Assembly (NCBI RefSeq): GCF_013131805.1
Contig: NZ_JABJRC010000004.1
Coordinates: 248,001-312,000 of the forward strand
Length of the DNA stretch: 64,000 nucleotides
Reading direction: 5' to 3'
Origin: Kribbella sandramycini
Lineage (GTDB): Bacteria > Actinomycetota > Actinomycetes > Propionibacteriales > Kribbellaceae
A program made the translations under genes and the position numbers. The notes below the pieces were generated by a model that did no database searches, was not told where the DNA came from, and saw only the letters and a list, made by a program, of their open reading frames with translations. Below, one piece after another: positions 55,801-64,000 of the stretch (position 1 is its first letter; every line of letters begins with the position of its first letter).

Positions 55801-56291
55801 CCCCCACCGTTCGCCGGGTCAGCCCAGCACAGAAACGGGTCAGCCCACGAAACGATGGGAGGGCCCACCGCAGGCAGCTCGCCCACCCACCCCCGGCTGG
55901 GTGAGCCCAGCAAACCGGCGGGTCAGCCCAGCACGGAAACGGGTCAGCCCACGAAACAATGGGAGGGCCCACCGCAGGCAGCTCGCCCACCCACCCCCGG
56001 CTGGGTGAGCCCAGCAAACCGGCGGGTCAGCCCAGCACGGAAACGGGTCAGCCCACGAAACAATGGGAGGGCCCACCGCAGGCAGCTCGCCCACCCACCC
56101 CCGGCTGGGTGAGCCCAGCAAACCGGCGGGTCAGCCCAGCACGGAAACGGGTCAGCCCACGAAACGATGGGAGGGCCCACCGCAGGCGGCTCGCCCACCC
56201 ACCGCCCGGTGGGTGGGCCCAGCAAACCGGTGGGCGAGCCCAGCAAACCGGTGGGTGGGCCCAGCAAACCGGTGGGTGGGCCCAGCAAACG
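55801..56291. repeat. 104-bp tandem repeat, about four copies, plus shorter repeats
   Basis: The marker word ATGGGAGGGCCCACCG begins at 55855, 55959, 56063 and 56167, so the unit is 104 bp. Copies differ at one or two positions (e.g. GAAACGATGG or GAAACAATGG). After the last full copy the sequence breaks into 20-21-bp repeats of the type AGCAAACCGGTGGG(T/C)G (56210-56290). The region contains CCCACCCACC/GGTGGGTGGG hairpins (near 56194-56218). 104 is not a multiple of 3, so the open frames seen through it are not coding. It sits between convergent genes and probably terminates both. Confidence 0.88.
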
Positions 56292-56301
56292 GGAGGTGGT
56301 G

Positions 56302-57324
56302 TCAGGCGGGGAGGATGCAGACGGGCTTGGGGAAGGTGGTGGGGTCGGCGGATTGGGTCAGGGCGCCGTTGGTGATGGTGAAGGTGGCGATGGTGTCGGA
56401 GCGTTCGTTGGCCGCGTAGAGGGTGGTGGCGTCGGCGCTGAAGGCTAGGTGGCGGGGCCAGTTGCCGCCGGAGTCGATGGTTTGGGTGAGGGTGGCGGAG
56501 AGGGTGTCGGGGGCGACGGTGAAGACGGCGATGGTGTCGTCGCCGCGGTTCGAGGCGTAGAGGAAGCGGCCGTCGGCGGAGATGAGCAGCTCGGCCGGGT
56601 AGTTCTCGCCGGGGGTGTCGGCGGGGCGGGTCGAGAGGGTCTGCACGACCTGGAGCTTGCCGTCGGTGTGGGAGCAGACGGTGAGCGTGGAGTCGAGCTC
56701 GTTGACGACGTACGCCGCGGCGCCGGTCGGGTGGAAGACCAGGTGACGCGGGCCGGCGCCGGGATGGATGCGCAGGCGGTCGACCTCTTCGAGAGTGCCC
56801 TCCGGGGTCAGGGTGGAGGTGTAGACGGTGTCGGAGCCGAGGTCGACGTCGAAGACGTGGCCGCCGAAGAAGGCGACCTGGTGTGCGTGCGGGCCCTCCT
56901 GACGGTCGGCGTTCGGGCCGGTGCCCTCGCGCTGGACGATCTGGGACGCCGTACCGAGCGAGCCGTCAGCGGCGATCGGGTGGATCGCGACCGAGCCGGA
57001 GCTGTAGTTGGCCGACAGCAGATAGGCCCCGGTCGGGTCGATCCCCAGGTGGCACGGGTGCAGGCCCTCGGTCGGCTGGTCGTTCAGGAACTCCAGACCG
57101 CCGTCCGGCTGGATCGCGTACGCGCTGACCCGGCCGGGCTCCGGCGGATCGGTGACGGTTTCGTTCGTCACGTAGAGGAAGCGCCCGTCGGCCGACCGGA
57201 CCAGGAACGACGGGTCGACGGCGGTCGCCGCCACCGCGATCTCCTCGAGCGGACCGAACCCGATCCCCTCGCCGCCACCCGGCTGACTGGTGTAGCTCCC
57301 GACATAGATCCGCTCAGAGGTCAT
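56302..57324 (-). CDS. Lactonase family protein (6-phosphogluconolactonase-like beta-propeller)
   Basis: The 340-residue protein is a seven-bladed beta-propeller of the lactonase (Pgl/YbhE) family: 'ERIYVGSYTSQPGGGEGIGF', 'GRVSAYAIQPDGGLEFLNDQ', 'HPCHLGIDPTGAYLLSANYS' and 'GPRHLVFHPTGAAAYVVNEL' are the repeated blades. It should hydrolyse 6-phosphogluconolactone or a related sugar lactone. Its 3' end touches the tandem repeat region. Confidence 0.9.
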   Translation of the reverse strand: MTSERIYVGSYTSQPGGGEGIGFGPLEEIAVAATAVDPSFLVRSADGRFLYVTNETVTDPPEPGRVSAYAIQPDGGLEFLNDQPTEGLHPCHLGIDPTGAYLLSANYSSGSVAIHPIAADGSLGTASQIVQREGTGPNADRQEGPHAHQVAFFGGHVFDVDLGSDTVYTSTLTPEGTLEEVDRLRIHPGAGPRHLVFHPTGAAAYVVNELDSTLTVCSHTDGKLQVVQTLSTRPADTPGENYPAELLISADGRFLYASNRGDDTIAVFTVAPDTLSATLTQTIDSGGNWPRHLAFSADATTLYAANERSDTIATFTITNGALTQSADPTTFPKPVCILPA

Positions 57325-57342
57325 GACGCATACCCTGCCATT

Positions 57343-57873
57343 TCACCGCACCCCGGGCACGCCCCTGTCCAAAAGCTCCAGACCGTAGAGCGCCGAACCC
57401 CATCCAAGGTCCTCGACGAGTAGCTGCCAGCCAAGCCGCCGGTACAACCGGGGCGCGGGCCGGTCGTCGGCGTACGTCGTCAGCAGCGCGCGGCGCTGCG
57501 GTAAACCATCCACCAGCGCGGTCATCAGCTCGGCGCCGATCCCCTGGCATCGAGCTGACGGACGGACGGCGAGCTCGACCACCTCGAAGTGCCCGCCGAT
57601 CCAGTCGGCCGCCAGCTCCGGCGAGACTGCGCCGGCGATCCGATCCGACCACCACTGGCCGGGGTAGCCGGTGAATCCGTACGCGAAGCCGGCGACCGGC
57701 GTCTCGTAGGTGACCAGCTTGAAGTCGTCGCGCGCCGCGTGCGTCGGCAGCTGCTCGGTCGCGAACCGGACGGCGTCCGCGGACGGGTCGTCGGCGGCGA
57801 ACGCGGCCGCGAACACCTCGCCCAGTTCGGCGGCGATGCCAAGAGCGGCAATCTGATCCAGCACAGCGATCAT
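57343..57873 (-). CDS. GNAT family N-acetyltransferase
   Basis: The 176-residue protein has the acetyl-CoA-binding region 'VVELAVRPSARCQGIGAELM' and 'LTTYADDRPAPRLYRRLGWQ'. The N-terminal part has 'AFAADDPSADAVRFATEQLP' and 'FAYGFTGYPGQWWSDRIA', as in the group of actinobacterial GNATs of unknown substrate. It is 18 nt from the lactonase gene on the same strand, likely the same transcript, and divergent from the arylamine acetyltransferase gene. Confidence 0.85.
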   Translation of the reverse strand: MIAVLDQIAALGIAAELGEVFAAAFAADDPSADAVRFATEQLPTHAARDDFKLVTYETPVAGFAYGFTGYPGQWWSDRIAGAVSPELAADWIGGHFEVVELAVRPSARCQGIGAELMTALVDGLPQRRALLTTYADDRPAPRLYRRLGWQLLVEDLGWGSALYGLELLDRGVPGVR

Positions 57874-57902
57874 GCGGACGATCGTGACATAACCTCGCGC
57901 GT

Positions 57903-58751
57903 ATGGACACCAAGGCTCTGCTGCGCCGGATCGGGGTCGGCGATGTTGGCGGTCCGCCGCGGCTCGAGGAGCTTGAGCGGGTCCATGAGGCGTTTGTCGA
58001 TCAGGTGCCGTACGAGTCCATCCAGTACCAACTGGCGCCCGGTACGCCGCTCGATCTCGAGGAGAGCGCGCGGCGGATCATCAAGCGCGAGGCCGGCGGG
58101 TACTGCTTCCAGTTGAACGGCGTCCTCGGCGTCCTGCTCACCGAGCTCGGGTACCGCGTCCGCCTGCACCGCGGCGGCGTCGAGACGCTGAACCGTCCCG
58201 GCGAGGTCGACGCCAGTCATCTCGTGCTGACCGTTCAGGGGCTGGCCGAGGATCCGGAGCGGTTCTGGCTGGTGGACGCGGGGCTCGGCGACGGGCTGAT
58301 TCGGCCGATCCCGCTGGAGACCGGCCGCGCGCGTCAGGAGCCGTTCGAGCTGGCCCTCCGCAGGTCGGAGCGAGTGATCGGCTGGCGGCTGGACCACGAC
58401 GCCCGCGCGAGCCTCATCGGGATGGACTTCGAGGACGCGACCGTCACCCTGGATACGTTCGCGGCCAAGCACGCCGAGCTGTCCGGCGACCCGCAGTCCC
58501 CGTTCCGGCGGACGGCGTCCGCGTTCCGCCGCAAGGCGCACTCGGTCGTCGTACTCCGCTCCGTCGGCCGCACCGAGATCTCCAAGGATCGCGTCGACAA
58601 CAGCATCATCGAAACCCCGGCCGACTACTTCGCCCTGCTCGCCGACGAGTTCCACCTCTCCCTCCCCCAGTACGGCGCCGCCCAGCGCGACCAGCTGTGG
58701 CGTCGCGTCTGGGCCCAGTACGAGGCCTACCTCACCAACGCTGCTGGGTGA
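57903..58751 (+). CDS. Arylamine N-acetyltransferase (NAT)
   Basis: The 282-residue protein has the Cys-His-Asp triad of NATs: C68 in 'REAGGYCFQLNGVLGVLL', H106 in 'EVDASHLVLTV' and D125 in 'FWLVDAGLGDG'. It transfers acetyl from acetyl-CoA to arylamines or hydrazines. The N-terminal 'YESIQYQ' and length fit the family. It is divergent from the GNAT gene. The 3' end overlaps the small convergent gene by 20 nt. Confidence 0.92.
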   Translation: MDTKALLRRIGVGDVGGPPRLEELERVHEAFVDQVPYESIQYQLAPGTPLDLEESARRIIKREAGGYCFQLNGVLGVLLTELGYRVRLHRGGVETLNRPGEVDASHLVLTVQGLAEDPERFWLVDAGLGDGLIRPIPLETGRARQEPFELALRRSERVIGWRLDHDARASLIGMDFEDATVTLDTFAAKHAELSGDPQSPFRRTASAFRRKAHSVVVLRSVGRTEISKDRVDNSIIETPADYFALLADEFHLSLPQYGAAQRDQLWRRVWAQYEAYLTNAAG

Positions 58752-58977
58752 CGTAGTCGGCCCAGCTGGGCAGGCGAGACGGCGGCTCGTCCGCCCGGAT
58801 CAGCTCGGTCTCCAGCTGCGCCGGGATGTCGAGGTCGTCGAGGAGTTCGAAGGCCGCGTGGACGACGCGGTCGTAGGACTCCCGGTCCGGGTAGTCGCGG
58901 CCGTCGATGACGGCGACACTGTTCCAGCGGTCGTCACCCCGGAGCTGGACGACGGTCAGGCGTAGCGGGCCGGTCAT
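58732..58977 (-). CDS. Small hypothetical protein downstream of nuoN (81 aa)
   Basis: The 81-residue product overlaps the nuoN stop by 4 nt (ATGA), so it is the last gene of the nuo transcript in this strain. It begins 'TGPLRLTVVQLRGDDRWNSV' and ends 'LPSWADYVTQQRW'. No family is recognised. It is acidic and soluble. It may be a small regulator or an unrelated passenger. Confidence 0.6.
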   Translation of the reverse strand: MTGPLRLTVVQLRGDDRWNSVAVIDGRDYPDRESYDRVVHAAFELLDDLDIPAQLETELIRADEPPSRLPSWADYVTQQRW

Positions 58978-60425
58978 GTCGCCAGGGCGAAGAGGGTGCT
59001 GGGGAGGATGGAGACGACGACGGCGGCCGCGGCGAAGAGCGAGATCATCGCGACGGCGGGGGTTTCGATGTCGACGGCGAAGGGGTCGTCGGCGGGGAGG
59101 CGGAAGAGTTCGGCGATCCAGCGCAGGTAGACGGCCAGGCCGATCATGACGTTGAGGGCCATCACGATGGCGAGCCAGCCGAGGTGGGCGTCGATGACGG
59201 CCTGGAAGGCGGCGAACTTGGTGAAGAGGCCGGCCAGGCCGGGCGGCAGGCCGGCGAGGACGACCAGGAAGAAGATCAGCGCGACGGCGAGGCCGGGCTC
59301 GGAGCGGACCATGCCGCGGTAGTCGGCCAGCAGGCCCGAGGGGCGGTGCCGCTGCACGACAGCGACTGCGCCGAAGGCGCCGAGGGTGACGACGACGTAC
59401 GCGGCCAGATAGCCGACGACGGCTTGGGCGTCGCCGACGGCGAGCGGGGCGAGCAGGAAGCCGACCTGGCCGATGGAGGACCAGGCGAGCAGGCGCACGG
59501 CCTCGCGCTGGCGCAGGGCGGCCAGGTTGCCGACGGTCATCGTGACGGCGGCCAGGATCGCGACGACGAGGCGCAGATCGGAGCCGTCGGGGGCGAGGCC
59601 GGTGATCACGAGCACGAGCAGACCGGCGACACCGGCCGACTTGGAGACGACGGCCAGGAACGCCGTCACCTCAACCGGAGCGCCGGCGTACGTGTCCGGG
59701 AGCCAGCCGTGGAACGGCACCGCGGCGATCTTGAAGGCGAACCCGACGATCACGAACAGCCCGGCGGCGAACGCGACCCGCTGCATACTCGGGTCGAGCC
59801 CGGTCAGCCGGTTCGCGATCGTGGTCAGGTAGAGCGAGCCGGTCACGCCGTACAGGTAGGAGATGCCGAACAGCATCACCGCGGTCGAGAGCACCGAGAC
59901 CAGGAAGGCCTTCATCGCGGCCTCGGAGCCGCGCCGGTCCCGCCGGAGGGCGACGAGGGCGAAGCTCGGCAGCGAGACGACCTCGAGGGCGATCACGACG
60001 GTCGCGAGGTCGCGCGCACCGGCCAGCGTGGTCGCGCCGACCAGCGCACTCAGCAGCAGGAAGTGGTACTCACCGACGGGGATGTCGGCGGCCAACAGCC
60101 GGTACGCCGAGAGCCCGACGACCCCGAGCCCGCCGAGCAGGAGCACACCCCAGAGCCCAGCGGTCAGCGGCTCGAAGACCAGACTGCACTCGGCCGGCCC
60201 CTCCACCGCGGGGCGGCAGAAGGCCGGTTTGAAGTCGTCGCGCTGGGCCCAGACGAAGACCAGGCCGAACAGGATGACCGCCCCGGTCAGCAGCGTCACG
60301 ACGGTATGCCGAAGCTGCGCCGGTGAGCTGCGCCAGAACGCGTCGATGAGCAGTACGGCGACCGCGCCGATCGCCAGCACCAGCGGTACGGCGATGGCCT
60401 GCCAGTCGGTCCATGTGAGCGTCAC
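58974..60425 (-). CDS. nuoN: NADH-quinone oxidoreductase subunit N
   Basis: The 483-residue protein is one of the three antiporter-like subunits of Complex I, with about 14 membrane helices. 'DLATVVIALEVVSLPSFALV' (conserved Glu in helix 5), 'VGFAFKIAAVPFHGWLPDTY' (Lys and the HxW block) and 'LLAWSSIGQVGFLLAPLAVG' are the family features. The GTG at 60425 overlaps the nuoM stop (GTGA) and has GGGGGAG in front, and is preferred to an in-frame GTG at 60437. It drives proton movement coupled to NADH oxidation. Confidence 0.95.
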   Translation of the reverse strand: MTLTWTDWQAIAVPLVLAIGAVAVLLIDAFWRSSPAQLRHTVVTLLTGAVILFGLVFVWAQRDDFKPAFCRPAVEGPAECSLVFEPLTAGLWGVLLLGGLGVVGLSAYRLLAADIPVGEYHFLLLSALVGATTLAGARDLATVVIALEVVSLPSFALVALRRDRRGSEAAMKAFLVSVLSTAVMLFGISYLYGVTGSLYLTTIANRLTGLDPSMQRVAFAAGLFVIVGFAFKIAAVPFHGWLPDTYAGAPVEVTAFLAVVSKSAGVAGLLVLVITGLAPDGSDLRLVVAILAAVTMTVGNLAALRQREAVRLLAWSSIGQVGFLLAPLAVGDAQAVVGYLAAYVVVTLGAFGAVAVVQRHRPSGLLADYRGMVRSEPGLAVALIFFLVVLAGLPPGLAGLFTKFAAFQAVIDAHLGWLAIVMALNVMIGLAVYLRWIAELFRLPADDPFAVDIETPAVAMISLFAAAAVVVSILPSTLFALAT

Positions 60426-61984
60426 AGGCTCCCCCACTGGTGCAGAAGCAGGCCGGGCCAGACGCCGAGCAGCACGGTCAGCGTGATCAACGGCGTCCAG
60501 GTGATCAGCTCGATCCGGCTCAGATCGACAGCGAACGCACCGGCCGGATGTTCGGCCGGATCACCCTGGCAGAGCTTGCGGACCAGCCGCAGGAAGTACG
60601 CCGCGGTCAGCACCGTCCCGAGCCCGGCGAGCACCATGAAGACCAGGTAGGTTGCTCGCGGCAACGAGTCGGCCGGGTCGTAGGCGCCGAGCAGGACGAG
60701 CATCTCACCCCAGAAACCGGCCAGGCCGGGCAGCCCGAGGGACGCGAGACAGGCGAACGTCAACAGGGCCGCGATCCGCGGGAGCCGCGCGTACAGGGCC
60801 CGGCCGATGGTCGCGAGATCGCTGGTGTCGTGGCGGTCCTTGATCGCGCCGGCCAGGAAGAACAGCAGGCCGGTGATGATGCCGTGCGCGATGTTGGCGA
60901 ACAGGGCGCCCTTCATCCCGGCGGGTGACAGCGTCGCGATCCCGAGGCCGATGAAACCCATGTGGCCGACGCTGGAGTACGCGATCAGGCGTTTCACGTC
61001 GGTCTGCCCCAGGCAGGCGAGCGAGCCGGCGATGATCGCGACCGTCGAGAACCCGCCCAGGTACGGCGCGATCGTGACGGTCGCATCCGGCAGCACCGGG
61101 ACCAGGATCCGGATCAGGCCGTACGTCCCCAGCTTCAGCAGCACCCCGGCCAGAATCACCGAGCCGACCGTCGGCGCCTTGGCGTGCGCATCCGGCAGCC
61201 AGATGTGCAACGGCCAGAGCGGCACCTTCACCGCGAGCCCGACCGCGATCAGCAGCGCCGCGGCCAGCGGTACGCCGTGGCCGTCGAGGACCGGCGAGTT
61301 CGTCAGCTGGACCAGGTCGAACGTGCCCGCCTGCCGGAAGACCAGCAGGAAGCCGAGCAGCATCAGCGCGGACCCGAACACCGTCATCAGCACGAACGTC
61401 GTCGCCGCGCGCTTGCGCCCCGGGGCGTCGTGGTCGTCACCCCAGATGTCGATGATCAGCCACATCGGGATCAGCACGATCTCGAAGCAGACGAAGAACA
61501 GCACCAGATCCATCGCGCTGAACGCGCCGATCACCCCGGCTTCGATGACCAGCAGCAACGCGACCAGCGAACGCATCCGGCCGATCCGCGGCGTGATCTT
61601 CAGCGAGTAGACACAGCACAGGAACGTCAGCAGCGCGGTCAGCACGATCAGCGGGACCGAGATCGAGTCGACCCCGACATGGAACCGGACGCCGAGCGAC
61701 GGAATCCATGGGACGTCGGTGACGCCGTGCAGCGGCTTGACCTGCTCGCCGGGCGCGAGGGTCTCGCCGCCGGAGACGTAGGCGATCCAGCCGTTCGCCG
61801 GCGTCCAGAGCAGGAGCGAGCCGACGAGCACCAGGCCGGACACGACAGCGCCGTACAGGGCCGCCAACCGCTCGCCGAGCTGGACCGGCAGTGCCCAGAG
61901 CGCGAGCGCGGCCAGAACCGGCAGCGCGAGGATGGCGAGCAGGACGCCGGCCGCGAAGTCGTCGTTCGCCACCGTGATCATCAC
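60422..61984 (-). CDS. nuoM: NADH-quinone oxidoreductase subunit M
   Basis: The 520-residue antiporter-like subunit has 'FFVCFEIVLIPMWLIIDIWG' (Glu in helix 5), 'VKVPLWPLHIWLPDAHAKAP' (Lys/HxW block), 'LIAYSSVGHMGFIGLGIATL' and 'LFANIAHGIITGLLFFLAGA'. It pumps protons within the membrane arm of Complex I. The start is GTG-ATG at 61984/61981, overlapping the nuoL stop. Gene order K-L-M-N is standard. Confidence 0.97.
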   Translation of the reverse strand: MMITVANDDFAAGVLLAILALPVLAALALWALPVQLGERLAALYGAVVSGLVLVGSLLLWTPANGWIAYVSGGETLAPGEQVKPLHGVTDVPWIPSLGVRFHVGVDSISVPLIVLTALLTFLCCVYSLKITPRIGRMRSLVALLLVIEAGVIGAFSAMDLVLFFVCFEIVLIPMWLIIDIWGDDHDAPGRKRAATTFVLMTVFGSALMLLGFLLVFRQAGTFDLVQLTNSPVLDGHGVPLAAALLIAVGLAVKVPLWPLHIWLPDAHAKAPTVGSVILAGVLLKLGTYGLIRILVPVLPDATVTIAPYLGGFSTVAIIAGSLACLGQTDVKRLIAYSSVGHMGFIGLGIATLSPAGMKGALFANIAHGIITGLLFFLAGAIKDRHDTSDLATIGRALYARLPRIAALLTFACLASLGLPGLAGFWGEMLVLLGAYDPADSLPRATYLVFMVLAGLGTVLTAAYFLRLVRKLCQGDPAEHPAGAFAVDLSRIELITWTPLITLTVLLGVWPGLLLHQWGSL

Positions 61985-63744
61985 GAGGCGATCACCCCCG
62001 CCAGCACGGCAAGCGCGACGACGCCGACGACGGCCGCGGTCAGATAGGTCTGAACGTTACCGGTCTGCAGGAGCCGGAAACCCTGCGATGCCAACGCACC
62101 GCTGCGCCCCACGGCCCGGACGTACGCTCCGACCACGTCGCGATCCCCCAGCACACTCAGCTTGCTCAACCACCGAACCGGTACGACGAACAGCGCGTGG
62201 TACGCCCGGTCGACGCCGAACTCGCGCTCCAGCAGCACGGGCCGCGGGTCCGCGCCGCGCGACCACAGCGAGTACGCCGGGAGCACCCCGAAGATCACCA
62301 CGACCGTCGACGCGAGCGCGACGACCCAGTTCAGATGCAGCCCGTCGACGTACCCGAGGGCGATGGCGCCCAGCGCGAGCAGGACGAGCGGCGCGAGCAT
62401 CAGCCAGGAGGCGTCCTTGAGTTTGGAGGTGTCCGGATCCTCGAGGTCGGCCATCGGGTCGTCGGCCTCGAACGCGCCGACGGCTCCGGCGAGGGCCGGC
62501 GTCCGGAAGAAGACCCACAGCCAGAGCCGCATGCAGTAGAACGCCGTCAGCCCCGCGGTCAGCCCGACCGAGACCAGGACGAACCAGCCGACGACCGAGC
62601 CGCCGTGCGCGTGCTCCCAGGCCGCTTCGAGCACGCTGTCCTTGGAGAAGAACCCCGCGAACCCCGGTACGCCGGCCAGGGCGGCGAGACCGATCGTCAT
62701 CGTGACGAACGTGACCGGCAGCGCCTTCCGGAGCCGGCCACGGCGCGTGTAGCGCCGGAGTACGACGAAGGCGGCGCTGCCGACCTGGTGCAGCAGGACG
62801 CCGGCGCAGAGGAACAGCAAGCCCTTGAACGCGGCGTGGGTGACGAGGTGGAACAAAGCTGCGTGCCGACCCTCATGCGTGCCGAGGGAGAGCGCCGCGA
62901 ACATGATCGCGAGCTGGCTGACCGTCGACCAGGCGAGCACTCGCTTCACCTCGACGGCGGCCGCGGCGCAGAGCGCGGCGTACAGCATCGTCACGCAGGC
63001 GACGATCGCCAGGACCGTCATCGTGGTGGCCGAGGCGGCGAACACGTCGTACAGGCGGGCGATCAGGAAGACACCGGCGGCGACCATGGTCGCGGCGTGG
63101 ATCAGCGCGCTGACCGGGCTCGGGCCGGGCATCGCATCGGGAAGCCAGGTCTGCAGGGGGACCTGGGCGGATTTGCCGACGACGCCGACCAGGAGCAGCA
63201 GCGTGCCGGTGGTGAGGACGCCGGGATCGATCTGGGCCGGGTCGAGCGCGGAGATCCGGAAGGTGCCCGCGCCGACGCCGAGGACGAAGATGCCGAACAG
63301 GAAACCGACGTCCGCAAGCCGAGTCATCAGGAACGCCTTGACCGCGCCGGAGCGGGCCTCGCGGCGCTCCCAGTAGTGGCTGATCAACAGGTACGAGCAG
63401 GCGCCCATCACCTCCCAGCCGATCAGCAGCAGGAACAGGCTGTCCGCGACCACGACGGCAGCCATCGCGGCGGTGAAGAGCGTGACGAGCGCGTGGTACG
63501 ACGCCGCGCGCTCGTGCAGGTAGCCGAGGGAGTAGATCTGGACGCACGTCGCGACGACGCCGACGACCGCGAGCAACAGCACGGTCAGGTCGTCGGTGCG
63601 GACGGCGAACCCGATCGTGACCTCGCCGATCTGCGAGTTCAGGAAGGCGTGCTGGCTGGCGGAGTCGCCGTACAGGAGGGCGGCGATCAACACCAAGAGG
63701 AGCGAGAAGCCGACTCCGGCGACGCGCCAGACGGTCGCGATCAC
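61981..63744 (-). CDS. nuoL: NADH-quinone oxidoreductase subunit L
   Basis: The 587-residue protein is the distal antiporter-like subunit: 'LLLIGWEVMGACSYLLISHY', 'GKSAQVPLQTWLPDAMPGPS', 'PVSALIHAATMVAAGVFLIA' and 'VLAWSTVSQLAIMFAALSLG' are conserved, including the HAATMVAAGV helix. It is somewhat shorter than typical NuoL (about 610-650), because the C-terminal lateral helix region is reduced. The GTG start overlaps nuoK (GTGA). It conducts protons at the far end of the membrane arm. Confidence 0.96.
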   Translation of the reverse strand: MIATVWRVAGVGFSLLLVLIAALLYGDSASQHAFLNSQIGEVTIGFAVRTDDLTVLLLAVVGVVATCVQIYSLGYLHERAASYHALVTLFTAAMAAVVVADSLFLLLIGWEVMGACSYLLISHYWERREARSGAVKAFLMTRLADVGFLFGIFVLGVGAGTFRISALDPAQIDPGVLTTGTLLLLVGVVGKSAQVPLQTWLPDAMPGPSPVSALIHAATMVAAGVFLIARLYDVFAASATTMTVLAIVACVTMLYAALCAAAAVEVKRVLAWSTVSQLAIMFAALSLGTHEGRHAALFHLVTHAAFKGLLFLCAGVLLHQVGSAAFVVLRRYTRRGRLRKALPVTFVTMTIGLAALAGVPGFAGFFSKDSVLEAAWEHAHGGSVVGWFVLVSVGLTAGLTAFYCMRLWLWVFFRTPALAGAVGAFEADDPMADLEDPDTSKLKDASWLMLAPLVLLALGAIALGYVDGLHLNWVVALASTVVVIFGVLPAYSLWSRGADPRPVLLEREFGVDRAYHALFVVPVRWLSKLSVLGDRDVVGAYVRAVGRSGALASQGFRLLQTGNVQTYLTAAVVGVVALAVLAGVIAS

Positions 63745-64000
63745 GTCGGGGACTCCTCGCGCTCATCCGCTTCGGCCAGGTCGCGGGCGGCGTCCGCGTC
63801 GACATGCCCGTGGCCGCGGAACAACAGCAGCACGATCGCCAGCCCGAGGCCGATCTCGGCCGCGGCCAGCGTGATCACGAAGACCGCGAGCGTCTGCCCG
63901 GTGGCCAGGCCGTCGAGACGCCAGGCGTCGAAGGCGATCAGGTTCAGGTTGACGGCGTTCAGCATCAGCTCGAGCGACATCAGGATGGTGACCGCGTTAC
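63741..64000 (-). CDS. nuoK: NADH-quinone oxidoreductase subunit K (partial)
   Basis: The visible 86 codons include 'NAVTILMSLELMLNAVNLNL' (conserved Glu in the middle helix) and 'AVFVITLAAAEIGLGLAIVL', followed by a C-terminal polar tail of about 25 residues. The gene begins beyond the end of the window, and the upstream bases (63981-64000) continue the frame. It carries the essential Glu residues of the proton path. The stop overlaps nuoL (GTGA). Confidence 0.93.
   Translation of the reverse strand, partial: NAVTILMSLELMLNAVNLNLIAFDAWRLDGLATGQTLAVFVITLAAAEIGLGLAIVLLLFRGHGHVDADAARDLAEADEREESPT

Noticed and set aside
55801..56291. CRISPR-like array
   Set aside because: Repeats are directly tandem with no unique spacers of constant length, and there are no cas genes.
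55855..56419. Proline-rich open frames of 85-138 codons in the tandem repeat
   Set aside because: The 104-bp unit shifts frame between copies; near-identical frames on both strands arise from the repeat itself.

Overview
The window is high-GC actinobacterial chromosome (GC-rich third positions, many GTG starts, 4-nt stop/start overlaps, several apparently leaderless promoters). Gene content (a rpmG-hadA/hadB-murB block beside tRNA-Thr and tRNA-Met, type I NADH dehydrogenase genes, many luciferase-like monooxygenases, GH92 mannosidase, actinomycete-type XRE/TPR regulators) fits a soil Nocardioidaceae-like organism such as Kribbella. The genus is an inference from gene style, not a database match.

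Layout. 1-3.7 kb: end of a large secreted protein, an adenosine-deaminase-like enzyme, a TrpB2-type tryptophan synthase beta chain and an unknown gene. 3.8-7.7 kb: a small regulatory or conflict-type island, with XRE/TPR regulator, 2H phosphoesterase (2'-5' RNA ligase-like) and AbiEi-like winged-helix protein in one coupled operon, facing a tiny membrane protein plus a double-HTH protein. 8-11.2 kb: murB, two MaoC/hot-dog dehydratases, a divergent FhuF-like Fe-S protein, rpmG, tRNA-Met and tRNA-Thr. 11.3-23.3 kb: one long minus-strand operon of 11 genes behind a 24-residue leader peptide: ABC importer (permease, ATPase, two binding lipoproteins), an FMN-reductase/acetyltransferase fusion, four luciferase-like monooxygenases, a large FAD/NAD(P) protein and a DUF1684 protein. 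This looks like a sulphur-controlled pathway that imports and dismantles organosulphur compounds, probably S-substituted cysteines or sulphonates.

23.3-42.4 kb: M23 peptidase with a structured leader (possible c-di-AMP riboswitch), a two-component system facing a VanY-like carboxypeptidase, TerC, a SpoU rRNA methyltransferase, several GNATs, a hydrolase, a P-loop kinase, an RraA-aldo/keto reductase pair, a possible Shedu-like PD-(D/E)xK protein, and a GH92/glycosyltransferase/PhyH/LLM operon in which the PhyH gene appears frameshifted.

42.46-51.6 kb: a roughly 9.05-kb integrated element bounded by a perfect 57-bp direct repeat of the 3' part of tRNA-Tyr. It carries an excisionase, a tyrosine integrase split by a frameshift in a G-run, two truncated back-to-back gene remnants, MazG and NUDIX housecleaning enzymes, a ParB-like plus GIY-YIG pair, a low-GC gene with a C-terminal membrane anchor, and a PIN-like nuclease gene next to the tRNA. 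This cargo is the best place in the window for an undescribed defence system.

51.6-64 kb: yajQ, an APH-type kinase, an AraC/PhyH pair, an orphan SecD-head-like protein, a 104-bp tandem repeat between convergent genes, a lactonase, a GNAT, an arylamine N-acetyltransferase and nuoN-M-L-K (nuoK runs off the end).
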